A stretch of DNA of 64,000 bases from NCBI RefSeq assembly GCF_001428255.1, contig NZ_LMRW01000001.1:64504-128503 (forward strand). The letters are read 5' to 3'. Positions 36,797 to 45,966 of the stretch are shown piece after piece. The DNA comes from Agromyces sp. Soil535 (lineage in GTDB: Bacteria; Actinomycetota; Actinomycetes; Actinomycetales; Microbacteriaceae). A program made the translations under genes and the position numbers. Position 1 is the stretch's first letter; each line of letters starts with the position of its first letter. Under the pieces are notes generated by a model. That model was not told the origin of the DNA and did no database searches. It was given only the letters and a program-made list of their open reading frames with translations.

Positions 36797-37204
36797 ATGC
36801 GCAACTCCCCGAACCGCATCGTCGCAACCGTGTTCGGCGCGGTCTACCTGCTCGTCGGATTGCTCGGCTTCGCCGTCACCGGCGGGGTCGGGTTCCTCGC
36901 CACGGAGGGAGGGATGCTGCTCGGCATCTTCCAGGTGAACCCGGCGCACGACGTCGCGCACCTCCTCATCGGTGCGGCGCTGCTCATCGCCGGGCTCATG
37001 ACGGCGGCCGCTTCGAAGATCGTGAACACCGTCGTCGGCGGCGCCTACCTGCTGCTCGGCATCGTCGGCTTCTTCCTCACGGGTACCGCGGCGAACATCC
37101 TCGCCCTCAACACCGCCGACCACTTCCTGCACCTCGCGAGCGCCATCGTGCTGCTCGGCGTGGGGCTCGGAGCCGAGCGGCCAGCACGCGTGGCGACGGC
37201 CTAG
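36797..37204 (+). CDS. DUF4383 membrane protein
   Basis: The 135-residue protein has four helices and the DUF4383 pattern: NRIVATVFGAVYLLVGLLGF, NPAHDVAHLLIGAALLIAGL and NTADHFLHLASAIVLLGVGL. The paired HDVAHL and DHFLHL motifs place His residues in the membrane. ATG 36797 follows AAGGAGG. The function is unknown. A second membrane-protein gene follows 11 nt later. Confidence 0.9.
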   Translation: MRNSPNRIVATVFGAVYLLVGLLGFAVTGGVGFLATEGGMLLGIFQVNPAHDVAHLLIGAALLIAGLMTAAASKIVNTVVGGAYLLLGIVGFFLTGTAANILALNTADHFLHLASAIVLLGVGLGAERPARVATA

Positions 37205-37215
37205 GGAGCCCGGCC

Positions 37216-37791
37216 ATGAGCGCACTGACGTCGCTGGCGCGAACGTGGCCGATGCTGTCCGCCCTCGGCGGCGGCCTCGTGCTCCTCGCCCTCGGCGCCG
37301 GTGCAGGGGGAGCACCGGGGGGTGTCCTGGCCGGGGCCGGCATCGCCGGTCTCGGCTGGGGCGTCCTCTCGCTCCGGGCGGGGCGCGCGATCGTGCCGGG
37401 CGTGGCGCTCGGCGTGAGTGCCGCGCTCCTCGTGGGCGCGGGCGCCCTCATCGGCACCGGCCTCGCCGCGGCGACGGATGTCCGTGTCGGCCCGCTGCTC
37501 GCGGCATCCGTCTTCATCGCGGTCGTCGCCGGGCACACCGCATTCGTCGTGCGCCGTCGCGCCCGGGCCGAGATGTCCGAAGAGGATCCGACCCGGCCGG
37601 CGCTCGAAGGACGGCTCTCGCTCGCCGGGCTCGCGGCGGGCGCCCTCCTGGTGGCGGGGCTCGCGACCCCGGCGCTCGCCGCGACCGAGGCGGGCGAGCT
37701 CGCCGTGCCCCACGGGGAGCACGGCGGCTCCTCGGTGACCGACGCCGACCACGGCGGGGACGGACACGGCGGGGACGGACACCACCACTGA
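37216..37791 (+). CDS. Hydrophobic protein with His-rich C-terminus
   Basis: The 191-residue protein has about five hydrophobic segments rich in Gly and Ala and ends in a tail with HGEHGG, DADHGGDGHGG and HHH. The tail could bind a metal such as zinc or copper. It follows DUF4383 by 11 nt and is likely co-transcribed. No family is recognised. ATG at 37216 has GGGAGCC upstream. Confidence 0.7.
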   Translation: MSALTSLARTWPMLSALGGGLVLLALGAGAGGAPGGVLAGAGIAGLGWGVLSLRAGRAIVPGVALGVSAALLVGAGALIGTGLAAATDVRVGPLLAASVFIAVVAGHTAFVVRRRARAEMSEEDPTRPALEGRLSLAGLAAGALLVAGLATPALAATEAGELAVPHGEHGGSSVTDADHGGDGHGGDGHHH

Positions 37792-37796
37792 CGGGA

Positions 37797-39122
37797 CTAC
37801 CCCGCGGCGACCGGCCCTGCGGCATCCGCGCCGATCTCGCGCAGCGCGCCCGCCATGAACCGTTCGACGTCACGGTCGACGATGATGTCGCTCGGGCGCA
37901 GCGGCCGCATGAGGTACAGCCCGTCGAGCGCGATCAGCCGGCTGAGGGCGACGTAGGTCTGGCCAGGGCTGAACGCGCGCGGCCCGAGGTCGATGATCGC
38001 CGTCTCGTAGCTCGCCCCCTGCGACTTGTGGATGGTGACCGCCCACGCGAGACGGAGCGGGAACTGGGTGAACTCCGCGACGATCTCGCGGTGCAGCTTC
38101 TTCGCCGTCGGATCCCACGTGTAGCGGTACTTCTCCCACGTGACGGGCTCGACCTCGTGCTCCTCGCCGTCGATCTCGACGCGCACCTCGCGCTTCAGCG
38201 ACGTGACGGTGCCGATCGTGCCGTTCACCCAGCGCGGCCCGTCGCCGCGCACAGCGTTGTCGTTGCGCAGGAACATCACCTGGGCCCCGAGCTTCAGCTC
38301 GAGGTGCTCGTCTGCGGGGAAGGCCCTGCCGCCGAAGTCGCCGTTCACCTCGGCCTCGTTCGCGATCGATTGCCCCGGCAGCCGGTGGAGTTGCGTGCGG
38401 TTGATGCGGTTCACGGTGTCGTTCGTGGTCGCGAGCGTGATGGCACCCTGCTCGGGCAGCGGCCTGCGCGCGCCCACGTCGTTGAGCACGCCCGCGATCT
38501 CGGCGGTCACCATGCCGTGCCGCACCGCGTTGAGCATGAGCTTGAACTCGTCGTCGTGCTGCCTGTGCACCTCTCCGAGCTCGTAGATGCGGAGGTCGGC
38601 CTCGCGCCACACCTTCGCGTCGAAGAACCACATCGACTCGTACGTGTCGGCGAAGTAGCGACGCTCGTCGCCGCTGCCCGGTACCGGCGCCAGCTGGTAC
38701 GGGTCGCCGAAGAGCACCACCTGTGCACCGCCGAACGGTTCGTACGGCCGCTGGCGGGCTTGGCGCAGCGACCGGTCCATCGCGTCCATGAGGTCGGCGT
38801 TCACCATCGACACCTCGTCGAGGACGAGCGTGTCCATGGCGTTGAGGATCTTGCGCACGGCGTCGTTCTGGTCGATGTCCTGGTCGGCGATGACCCCGAT
38901 CGGCAGGCGGAACAGCGAATGGATCGTCTGGCCGCCCACGTTCAGCGCGGCCACGCCGGTGGGCGCGCAGATCACGATCTGCTTCTGCGTGTGCCAGTTC
39001 AGGTGGTTGAGCAGCGTCGACTTGCCGGTGCCCGCGCGGCCGGTGACGAAGACGTGCTCGCGAGTGCCCTCGATGGCCTGGAACACCGCGACCTGTTCGC
39101 GGGTGAGCGTGACGTTCTGCAC
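37797..39122 (-). CDS. PIF1-like / RecD-type helicase
   Basis: This 441-residue superfamily 1 helicase has Walker A (GRAGTGKST, residues about 28-36), the Q-motif-like start LTREQVAVFQAIEG, motif II (LVLDEVSM), motif III (GDPYQLAP), and the C-terminal motifs WVNGTIG, TIHKSQGASYE (motif V) and YVALSR (motif VI). This is the PIF1 family arrangement. It probably unwinds DNA 5' to 3' in replication or repair. It stands alone and, at 441 residues, has no added domains. Confidence 0.9.
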   Translation of the reverse strand: MQNVTLTREQVAVFQAIEGTREHVFVTGRAGTGKSTLLNHLNWHTQKQIVICAPTGVAALNVGGQTIHSLFRLPIGVIADQDIDQNDAVRKILNAMDTLVLDEVSMVNADLMDAMDRSLRQARQRPYEPFGGAQVVLFGDPYQLAPVPGSGDERRYFADTYESMWFFDAKVWREADLRIYELGEVHRQHDDEFKLMLNAVRHGMVTAEIAGVLNDVGARRPLPEQGAITLATTNDTVNRINRTQLHRLPGQSIANEAEVNGDFGGRAFPADEHLELKLGAQVMFLRNDNAVRGDGPRWVNGTIGTVTSLKREVRVEIDGEEHEVEPVTWEKYRYTWDPTAKKLHREIVAEFTQFPLRLAWAVTIHKSQGASYETAIIDLGPRAFSPGQTYVALSRLIALDGLYLMRPLRPSDIIVDRDVERFMAGALREIGADAAGPVAAG

Positions 39123-39304
39123 TGGTTGCCTTCGGCGAGCGGATGCCGCGGGCGGCTCCCGCGACGATGGCGCCCGTGCGGGCGCGATCCCACTGTAACC
39201 TCACTGGGCCCGCCGCGGCCGAGCGAGTCGCCGCCCGGCGGACGTTGCTGGGCCCGCCGTTGGGGAGGACGGGCCCGCTTCGCGCCCCCACATAGACTGT
39301 GCGG

Positions 39305-40351
39305 GTGGGGAGCTCAGGCGTGCGCGAGGGTCGGGTGTCGTTCGCGGCCGTGGCCGGCTGGGCGGGCCTCGCCGTGATCCTCGTCGCCGCGTTCCTCTCG
39401 GCACTCGGCGCCCTGAACCAGACCATCTACGGCGCGACGAGCTTCGTCGAGCGCTACCTCGAGGCGATCGCCGACGATGACATCGCCACCGCGTCGACCA
39501 CCCCAGGCGTCGCCCTCGACGCAGAGGAGCTCGCCGCACTCGGGCTGCACGAGAACGTCTCGACGGCGATGTTCCGCTCCGGCGTGCTGGAGGCGGGCCC
39601 CGAGGACGTGCGCATCGTGAGCGACGTGGCGAACGCCGACGGCTCGCACTCCGTCACGGCGAGCTACCGGCTCGACGTGGCGATCGTCGAGACGACCTTC
39701 GACGTGCGCCCGATCGAGCCCCTGTACGGCGTGCTCAACCGGTGGGAGTTCGCGGTCAGCCCGCTTGCGGTCATCGACGTCACCGCCGCCCACAACCCGC
39801 TGTTCACCGTTGGCTCGCTCACCCTCGACACCCGCGCGACGAAGTCGGGCGACGAGCTCGCGGCATTCACCCAGATGGCGCCCTACCTCGCGATCGCACC
39901 CGCCGTGTACGAGTTCGGGTACACCTCGACCCTGCTCGAGGCGGTGCCGACGGCCCTGCCGGTCGAGCCGTCGGCCCGCGCAGCCGTCACGGTCGACTCG
40001 GTGCCCACGGCCACCTTCGTCGAGCGGGTGCAGGTGAAGGTGGACGACTACCTGCAGGAGTGCACGACCCAGCAGGTGCTGCAGCCCGCCGGATGCCCCT
40101 TCGGCATCGAGATCGACGACCGGGTCGTGAGCGAGCCGGTCTGGACCATGGTGAGCACCCCCGTGGTGACGCTCGCTCCCGGCGAGACCGCGTTCGAGAT
40201 GCCGCCCACGGAAGGGGTGGCGCACATCTCGGTCGAGCTGCAGTCGCTGTTCGACGGCGAGTTCTACACCCTCGAGGAGGACCGCCCGTTCCTGCTCGCA
40301 CTCACCGCGTCGATCCGCCCCGACGGCAGCATCGCGATCCAGCTGAAGTGA
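39305..40351 (+). CDS. Hypothetical membrane-anchored protein
   Basis: The 348-residue protein has one N-terminal helix (WAGLAVILVAAFLSALGAL) and an extracytoplasmic remainder rich in Val/Thr/Asp, with CTTQQVLQPAGCPFGIEID (a possible disulfide) near residue 252. A -10 box TAGACT (39293-39298) ends 6 nt before GTG 39305, so a leaderless mRNA starting at this GTG is likely; GTG 39299 is the alternative. No family is recognised. The neighbours (helicase, CopD-CtaG) are convergent or unrelated. Confidence 0.75.
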   Translation: MGSSGVREGRVSFAAVAGWAGLAVILVAAFLSALGALNQTIYGATSFVERYLEAIADDDIATASTTPGVALDAEELAALGLHENVSTAMFRSGVLEAGPEDVRIVSDVANADGSHSVTASYRLDVAIVETTFDVRPIEPLYGVLNRWEFAVSPLAVIDVTAAHNPLFTVGSLTLDTRATKSGDELAAFTQMAPYLAIAPAVYEFGYTSTLLEAVPTALPVEPSARAAVTVDSVPTATFVERVQVKVDDYLQECTTQQVLQPAGCPFGIEIDDRVVSEPVWTMVSTPVVTLAPGETAFEMPPTEGVAHISVELQSLFDGEFYTLEEDRPFLLALTASIRPDGSIAIQLK

Positions 40352-40352
40352 G

Positions 40353-42350
40353 CTACTTGCGGGTGTCCTGCTCGGCGATCGCCGCGAGCCGCGCGTTGTA
40401 GGCCTCGAGCTCGGCGTCGCCGGTGCGGTCGGCGTGCCGGTCGCGGCGCCTCGACTCCTTCTCGTCGCTGCCCGCCCACTGCACCGCCACCGTGATGGCG
40501 AGCGCCAAGGTCGGGATCTCGCCGATCGACCACGCGATGCCGCCGCCGAGCTGCTGATCGGCGAGTGCATCCGTGCCCCAGCCCATGGCGCCGTACCAGT
40601 CGGCGAGCAGCAGCCCGGTGCCCGACATGATCGCGAGGCCGAAGAAGGCGTGGAACGCCATCGTGCCGAGCAGCAGCACGAGGCGGAACGGATACGGCAG
40701 CCGGTACGGCACCGGGTCGATGCCGATGAGCGACTGCACGAAGAGGTACCCGACGATGAGGAAATGCGCGATCATCCACTCGTGGCCGATGTGGTCGGTC
40801 ATCGTCCAGCGGAAGAGCGGGGTGTAGTAGAACACCCAGAGCGACCCGGCGAACAGCACGGCCGCGACGATCGGGTTCGCGATGATCGACGCGAACCTCG
40901 AGTGCACGGCGAGGAGGATCCACTCGCGGCCGCCGCGCGAGCCGTCCTTGCGGGGGTGGATCGCGCGGGCGGCGAGCGTCACGGGCGCGCCGGGCACGAG
41001 CAGCACCGGCACGGCCATCGTCAGCATCATGTGCGCGCTCATGTGCGCCGAGAACAGGTACTGCTCGTAGACGTTCACCCCGCCGCTCGTGACAAACGCG
41101 AGCAGCAGCAGGCCCGCAACCCAGAGCACCGTGCGGTACACCGGCCAGTGGTCGCCGCGTCGCCGCAGCCGGCGTACGCCCGCGAGGTAGAAGAAGATGC
41201 CGAAGCCGCAGGCGAACAACCAGATGAGGTCGGGGCTCCACTCGCTGAAATACCGGGCCCAGTCGGGCCACGGCGGAAGCGGCTGGCCCGTGAGGATCTC
41301 GGCGGGCGTGCGCGCGAGGGAGCCCGCCGCGTCCTCCGACACCGGCGTCGCGGTGCGGGCGAGCGCGGCCGCGATCCCCGACGCCAGGCCCATGAACGCG
41401 AGCTCGACCACGACGAGCACCCAGAAGTCGCGTGTGATCGATGCTCCGGCAGCTGCGCCATGCGAGGAGGTGGGCCGCTGCATCCGCCACACCAGGAAGC
41501 GGCGCTGCGCCGCACCGAACAGGCCGAGCGCCACGAGGGCGGCGACCTTCGCGAGCACGAGCACGCCATAGTGCGTGCCGAGCTCGTCCCAGGTGCCGAT
41601 CCGCAGTGCGGCGTTCGCATAGCCCGAGACGGCCACGACGATGAAGCAGATGAGCGCGACGGTGGAGTACCGGGCGAGCACCACGGGCAGCCGCTCGCCT
41701 TCGAGCACGCGGCGCAGCAGCACGATCGTGACGAGTCCGCCGAGCCACACGGCCGCGAACACCAGGTGCAGGCCGAGCGACGCGATCGCGGCGTTGTGCC
41801 CGGCGGCACCCGCCGCGTGGCCCTGCTGCGCCATCGGCACGAGCGACGCGACCGACAGCACCGTGACGAACACGAGCGCGGTGTGGTTGCGCACCGCGAA
41901 GCACAGCACGGTGACCGCGGCCGCCACCAGCGTGGTGGTGAGCCAGGCCTGTCCGAGCTCGATCGAGGTGACGAACTGTCCCAGCTTCTGGCCGAACGCC
42001 TCGCCGAAGTCCAGGGGCTCACCCGTGACGACGAGGAACGTGAAGACCCCCGTCGCGGCACTCGCGACGGTGAGCACGGCGGCGGATGCCGCGGCGACGT
42101 CGAGCGCGACGTCGAACTCGCGTTGCTTCGGGGTGAGTGCCCACACGGCGAGGGCGAGCGCGCCGATCATTCCGGCCGCGCCGAGGTTCACCACCAGCTT
42201 GGCGACGGGGAGGCCGAAGCGGGCGACAGGGCCAGGGTCCTGGATGGGGAGGGGTGCAGCGCCGCCGCCGTACGCGAGGGCCGCGAACATCGCGAGGAGC
42301 GCGACGGCGAGGAGCACGGCGGGGCCGAGCACGCGGACGGAGCGGGGCAC
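40353..42350 (-). CDS. CopD-CtaG fusion membrane protein
   Basis: The 665-residue protein joins a CopD-type copper-import domain (residues about 45-320, with HAAGAAGHN and AAVWLGGLVTIVLL) to a CtaG/caa3 assembly domain (about 360-630, with SAHMSAHMMLTMAVPVLLVPGAP, HEWMIAHF and AFHAFFGLAIM). About 15 helices and several His and Met in the membrane fit copper passage to cytochrome oxidase assembly. The C-terminal tail is charged. It lies outside the main copper island. Confidence 0.9.
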   Translation of the reverse strand: MPRSVRVLGPAVLLAVALLAMFAALAYGGGAAPLPIQDPGPVARFGLPVAKLVVNLGAAGMIGALALAVWALTPKQREFDVALDVAAASAAVLTVASAATGVFTFLVVTGEPLDFGEAFGQKLGQFVTSIELGQAWLTTTLVAAAVTVLCFAVRNHTALVFVTVLSVASLVPMAQQGHAAGAAGHNAAIASLGLHLVFAAVWLGGLVTIVLLRRVLEGERLPVVLARYSTVALICFIVVAVSGYANAALRIGTWDELGTHYGVLVLAKVAALVALGLFGAAQRRFLVWRMQRPTSSHGAAAGASITRDFWVLVVVELAFMGLASGIAAALARTATPVSEDAAGSLARTPAEILTGQPLPPWPDWARYFSEWSPDLIWLFACGFGIFFYLAGVRRLRRRGDHWPVYRTVLWVAGLLLLAFVTSGGVNVYEQYLFSAHMSAHMMLTMAVPVLLVPGAPVTLAARAIHPRKDGSRGGREWILLAVHSRFASIIANPIVAAVLFAGSLWVFYYTPLFRWTMTDHIGHEWMIAHFLIVGYLFVQSLIGIDPVPYRLPYPFRLVLLLGTMAFHAFFGLAIMSGTGLLLADWYGAMGWGTDALADQQLGGGIAWSIGEIPTLALAITVAVQWAGSDEKESRRRDRHADRTGDAELEAYNARLAAIAEQDTRK

Positions 42351-42440
42351 CGAACCAGCCTAGACGCCGTCGCCGTGCGCGGCCTCCGGGGGTTGAGGAG
42401 CGCCCCGCCCCGGCATCCGCTGTACCGCCTGCGGAAATGC

Positions 42441-42495
42441 AGGGGATTCCGCCCCATGGACCCGCCAGCGGATGCATACGCCGGAATCTCCTGCG
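42441..42495. repeat. REP-like palindromic element
   Basis: GCAGGGGATTCCG near 42441-42453 and CGGAATCTCCTGC near 42483-42495 are inverted with one mismatch, with about 29 bp between. The DNA from 42351 to 42599 contains no gene, only this element and the HU terminator. Confidence 0.5.
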
Positions 42496-42554
42496 TTCTC
42501 TCGGTCGCGGGCCGCCGCCGCCGCATCCGCGCGTCCTCAAGCCGCAGACGCCGA

Positions 42555-42584
42555 AGGGGCGCACGGCCATCGCCGCACGCCCCT
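42555..42584 (-). terminator. Hairpin after the HU gene
   Basis: AGGGGCGCAC and GCACGCCCCT form a stem with one mismatch around a 10-nt loop, 16-45 bases beyond the HU stop on the minus strand. It likely terminates that gene. Confidence 0.6.
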
Positions 42585-42599
42585 CGAGAGTCTCGGATG

Positions 42600-42887
42600 C
42601 TACTTGGCAGCAGCCTTGAGCTTCGAGCCCGCCGACACCTTGACCGAGTAGCCGGCTGGGATGTCGATGGTCGCACCCGTCTGCGGGTTGCGGCCGGTGC
42701 GCGCGGCACGGTGCGTGCGCTCGACGGCGAGCCAGCCCGGGATGGAGACCTTGGTGCCGGAGCCCACGGACTCGGCGAGCGCCTCGAAGAGGCCCCCGAG
42801 CACGGCGTCGACGGTGGCCTGGCTCTGCCCGGTCGACGCTGCGACCTTTGCGACGAGCTCGGTCTTGTTGAGCGACTTGTCAGCCAT
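42600..42887 (-). CDS. hup: HU family DNA-binding protein
   Basis: The 95-residue protein has the HU fold in full: NKTELVAKVAASTGQSQATV at the start, VSIPGWLAVERTHRAARTGRNPQTGATIDIPA (the beta-arm region, residues about 47-78), and a short Lys-rich tail KLKAAAK. This is the short HU form without the long Lys/Ala extension of mycobacterial HupB. It binds and bends DNA. ATG 42887 follows GAGGAC. It lies beside the rearranged region. Confidence 0.95.
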   Translation of the reverse strand: MADKSLNKTELVAKVAASTGQSQATVDAVLGGLFEALAESVGSGTKVSIPGWLAVERTHRAARTGRNPQTGATIDIPAGYSVKVSAGSKLKAAAK

Positions 42888-42992
42888 TGAATGTCCTCCT
42901 CGGACCTTCGCTGTTCGGTACAGCTATCTCTGCGTATTCGGGAGCGATCGTTCTACCGCCCCCGTGGCCGATCGGGCCGCCTCGAATGTAGC

Positions 42993-43099
42993 AGAGATCC
43001 GCGGAATCCCGCGGATTTCCGGGACTTCGGACGATCTCCACACGGCGTGTCGCGAACGGATGCCGCGGCATCCGTCACCGGGGACGACGAGAGGGGCGC
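42993..43099. repeat. REP-like element, copy 1
   Basis: This about 107-bp element contains a near-palindrome (GGAATCCCGCGGATTTCC), then GACTTCGGACGATCTCCACA and the 20-bp palindrome ACGGATGCCGCGGCATCCGT at 43057-43076, and it ends GACGAGAGGGGCGC. Copies of the same element lie at 46229-46501. Its end overlaps the 3' end of the chimeric S14 gene. Confidence 0.85.
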
Positions 43100-43380
43100 G
43101 GCAGCTCGCCGCGGTGCGCCATGTCGCGGAAGCGAACACGCGAGACACCGAACTTCGAGAGCACGCCACGGGGGCGGCCGTCGATGGCGTCACGCGAGCG
43201 CAGGCGCACCGGCGACGCGTTGCGCGGGAGCTTCTGCAGGCCGACTCGGGCGGCCTCACGGCTCTCGTCGGTGCCGTTCGGGTCGACGAGCGCCTTCTTC
43301 AGCTCGAGGCGCTTCGCCGCGTAGCGGTCGACGACCACCTTGCGCTGGTCGTTGCGCGCGATCTTGCTCTTCTTCGCCAT
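43075..43380 (-). CDS. rpsN: Ribosomal protein S14, chimeric C-terminus
   Basis: The 101-residue S14 lacks the zinc CxxC pair (zinc-free form) and is close to the second copy at 46723. It ends [11 protein letters not shown] instead of [11 protein letters not shown]. The normal last codons and half of the terminator are missing because the sequence switches to the REP-like element. It could still be functional since the changed part is only the last seven residues. Its upstream neighbour is only an L33 tail, so the operon is truncated here. Confidence 0.75.
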   Translation of the reverse strand: MAKKSKIARNDQRKVVVDRYAAKRLELKKALVDPNGTDESREAARVGLQKLPRNASPVRLRSRDAIDGRPRGVLSKFGVSRVRFRDMAHRGELPRPSRRPR

Positions 43381-43383
43381 GTC

Positions 43384-43530
43384 TTAGCGCTCCTCTCGGA
43401 AGTCGACGTGCTTGCGCACTCCCCACGCGAATGTCGCGATTTCTCGCGGCGGTTCGGTGGGGAGGGTCGCGGTCTGGGCAGTGGAAGTGCCCAGCCAAAG
43501 GTTCAGCTTGAACCAGACGGGAGGGGCAGG
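43384..43530 (-). pseudogene. Residual L33 tail and L28-type leader
   Basis: Positions 43384-43419 encode [11 protein letters not shown] and a stop, the C-terminus of L33. From 43420 the sequence changes. At 43471-43520 it resembles the leader before the intact L28 gene (47525-47575), sharing GGAAG, GCCCAGCCAAAGG and ACCAGAC in the same order. The entire L28 gene and most of L33 are therefore missing. The region to 43606 holds no gene. Confidence 0.65.
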
Positions 43531-43606
43531 GCAGAGCGAGCGGATGTCGCGGGGCGAATGCGAGCGGATGTCGCGGGCGCTTCGACCCACTTGGAGTCGT
43601 CAGCGC

Positions 43607-44338
43607 TCAGCCCCCCAACACCTGCAACAGCTCGGCGTTCTGCCGCTCGAGCTGCTTGAGCTGGCCGGCGTGCCACCCGTCGGCGAACATCTGGGCGAAC
43701 GGGTCGGGAAAGATCTCGTCGTGCCCGGCCTGCAGGCCGGCGAAGATCGAGCCCGCGACATCCGCTGCCGGTGTCTTCGGCAGCTCGAGATCGCGTGTCA
43801 TGTCGGTGTCGATGGGCCCGGCCAGCACCGCGTGCACCTGGATGCCGTCGCGAGCGTAGTGGGCGCGCTGCGCCTGGGTCAGCGAGAACGCGGCCGCCTT
43901 CGAGATGGAGTAGGCGGCGAGCATGGGAACCGACGCGAGCGCGGCCAGCGACAGCACGTTCACGATCGCACCGCGGGCCGCGGCCAGTTGCGGTCGCAGC
44001 GCGTTCGACACCTCGAAGGGTCCGCGGAGGTTGACCATCACGTGGCTCTCGATGTCGCTCCAGCTCGTGATCGCGTCGCCCGCAGCGACCCCGGCGTTGT
44101 TGATCACGAGGTCGACCTCGTCGATAGTTTCTACGACGCTGCGAATCTGCGAGACATCAGTGACATCGAGCAGTACCGGGGTGACTCGAGCGTCTGGGTG
44201 TGCGAATGCCTGTCGCGTGCCCGCGTAGACCCGGTCGGCGCCGAGGCGGAGCGCCTCGGCGACCAGCGCCTCGCCGAGGCCGCGATTGGCTCCGGTGATC
44301 AGTACGGTCTTGCCGTCGACGGTGAATGGCTCGGCCAT
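43607..44338 (-). CDS. Short-chain dehydrogenase/reductase
   Basis: This 243-residue SDR has TGANRGLG (residues about 15-22), VINNAG (about 78), VNVLSLAALASVPMLAAYSISK with the catalytic Ser, Tyr and Lys, and a LAGPIDTDMTR segment. It is divergent from an ECF sigma gene; 222 bp lie between them and may hold a shared promoter. Substrate is unknown. It is one of two intact genes inside the rearranged zinc region. Confidence 0.9.
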   Translation of the reverse strand: MAEPFTVDGKTVLITGANRGLGEALVAEALRLGADRVYAGTRQAFAHPDARVTPVLLDVTDVSQIRSVVETIDEVDLVINNAGVAAGDAITSWSDIESHVMVNLRGPFEVSNALRPQLAAARGAIVNVLSLAALASVPMLAAYSISKAAAFSLTQAQRAHYARDGIQVHAVLAGPIDTDMTRDLELPKTPAADVAGSIFAGLQAGHDEIFPDPFAQMFADGWHAGQLKQLERQNAELLQVLGG

Positions 44339-44560
44339 GGTGTGCTCCTGTCGTTCGTGAGGTGCGTGACCTCAGTGGTGGTCTCGCGTGGGTGTTCACG
44401 CGGGTCTCACAGAGGTGGACACGCGGAGTGGCCGAAACCGATCGGTGCGTGAGCGATGAGTTCGTGCCATCGGAGGTGTCTACCCCATTGGAACGGCGCA
44501 GCTGGCGGAGAATCCGCATCTGGTGGAAAATCCGGCCAGCGGATCAGGGATGGAGGGGAC

Positions 44561-45556
44561 ATGTCGGATCAACTCATGCATGCGGCGAAGGCGGGCGATC
44601 GGGCGGCGTTCGACGAACTGGTCGGGCCGCACCGCGACGAACTGCGTGTGCACTGCTACCGAATGTTGGGTTCGCTGCACGACGCCGAAGACGCGGTGCA
44701 GAAGACACTGCTTTCGGCGTGGCTGGCTCTCGACGGCTTCGCCGCTCGCTCGTCACTGCGAACCTGGCTGTACCGCATCGCGACCAATCGCTGCCTGAAC
44801 CTGCTGCGCTCAGCTCGGCGCCGCCCCGGCGCCGACCAGGCACTTCCAGTGCCCGCTCCCGAACCGACACGCCTCGGTGAGGTCTTCTGGCTGCAGCCCT
44901 ACCCCGACGTGCTCTTCGACGAACTCGCTTCGACTCAGCGCGGCCCCGACGCCGTTCATGAATCACGCGAGGCGATCTCGCTCGCCTTCGTAACGGCGAT
45001 TCAGCTGCTGCCGCCGAAGCAACGCGCCGTGCTGCTACTGCGCGATGTCTTGGGATACAACGCCCGTGAGACCGCCGGCGTGCTCGACACCAGCGTCGAG
45101 TCGGCGAACAGCGCCCTGCAACGAGCGCGCGCGACACTCGCGACGAGCTATCGCCCGCAATCGCCGCCGCCCTCGGGCGGAGTCGAAGAGCAGCGCCTGG
45201 TCGACCGACTCGTCGAGGCGCTGCTCAGCGGCGACATCGCCGGTCTGGTTGCGCTCATGAACGATGACGTCTGGGTTCGAATGCCTCCGCTGCCGTTCGA
45301 GTACCACGGCCGCGAGGCTGCGGAACAGTTCTTCGCTGCCGCCGCCTCGCATCGGAGGGGGTCGGTAAGGCTCGTGCCCACCCACGCCAACGGCCAGCCG
45401 GCGTGGGGCGACTACCACCGCGACCCGTGCTCGGGCGGGCTGATCATCGCAGGCATCGAGGTACTCGGCCTCGACTGCGGCGGGGTGAGCGAATTCACTC
45501 GGTTCGAGGCGAGCCTCGCGCCCTACTTCGGGCTGCCCAACCGCATCAGCGCCTAG
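44561..45556 (+). CDS. ECF sigma factor with C-terminal SnoaL-like domain
   Basis: The 331-residue protein has sigma region 2 (LVGPHRDELRVHCYRMLGSL and AEDAVQKTLLSAWLAL), region 4 (IQLLPPKQRAVLLLRDVLGY, then NARETAGVLDTSVESANSAL), and a C-terminal extension (about 200-331) with VRMPPLPFEYHGREAAEQFF and RLVPTHANGQPAWGDY. The extension matches the SnoaL-like part of sigma factors such as SigJ/SigG, which control their own activity. No anti-sigma gene is adjacent, which fits this class. ATG 44561 follows GGAGGGG. Confidence 0.9.
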   Translation: MSDQLMHAAKAGDRAAFDELVGPHRDELRVHCYRMLGSLHDAEDAVQKTLLSAWLALDGFAARSSLRTWLYRIATNRCLNLLRSARRRPGADQALPVPAPEPTRLGEVFWLQPYPDVLFDELASTQRGPDAVHESREAISLAFVTAIQLLPPKQRAVLLLRDVLGYNARETAGVLDTSVESANSALQRARATLATSYRPQSPPPSGGVEEQRLVDRLVEALLSGDIAGLVALMNDDVWVRMPPLPFEYHGREAAEQFFAAAASHRRGSVRLVPTHANGQPAWGDYHRDPCSGGLIIAGIEVLGLDCGGVSEFTRFEASLAPYFGLPNRISA

Positions 45557-45890
45557 TCGCGCCGGTCAGGTGCGTGGTCGCGCCCGCACTGCAGTCGGCG
45601 CACAGACTGAAGACGTCGACGACGTGGGCCGCCTGCGTGAAGCCGTGCACGGCGGCGACGCCTTTGGCCCAGGTCTCGACCTCGTCGGCGGCGATCTCGA
45701 CCGTGAGCCCGCAGTTGCGGCAGATGAGGTGGTGGTGGTGGCCGGTCGTGCTGCACGCCCTGTAGGGGGCTTCTCCGTCGGACGACTGCAGCGAATCCGC
45801 CTCGCCGTTCGATGCGAGGTCGCCGAGCGCCCGGTAGACGGTGGCGAGGCCGATCGGCGATCCGCTCGCATGCAGCGAGGAGTGCCGTGC
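45546..45890 (-). pseudogene. N-terminally truncated zur (second copy)
   Basis: The frame reads [20 protein letters not shown] to [20 protein letters not shown] and ends LTGATRR. It is close to the complete Zur at 57371-57790 but lacks its first about 30 residues (the first helices and their start). The DNA-recognition helix and zinc ligands are still present. Upstream of the break the sequence is the inverted-repeat scar, so no start is available and the gene should be dead. Confidence 0.8.
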
Positions 45891-45912
45891 CTGCGCACCC
45901 CCCAACCCAATT

Positions 45913-45966
45913 GAGTGGGCAGAGATTGCTCTTCGTTGCGCGATAGAGGGCGATCTCTGCCCACTC
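45913..45966. repeat. Inverted-repeat scar between znuB and zur remnants
   Basis: GAGTGGGCAGAGAT (45913-45926) and ATCTCTGCCCACTC (45953-45966) are perfect inverted arms separated by 26 bp; they extend to about 17 bp with one mismatch. The element sits exactly at the join of the two broken genes. It resembles short terminal inverted repeats of an insertion sequence or MITE. No transposase remains. Confidence 0.65.

Noticed and set aside
34884-36938. A 684-codon plus-strand open frame
   Set aside because: It lies antisense to the RibD-like and serine-hydrolase-like genes and has a low-complexity Arg/Ala/Gly composition.
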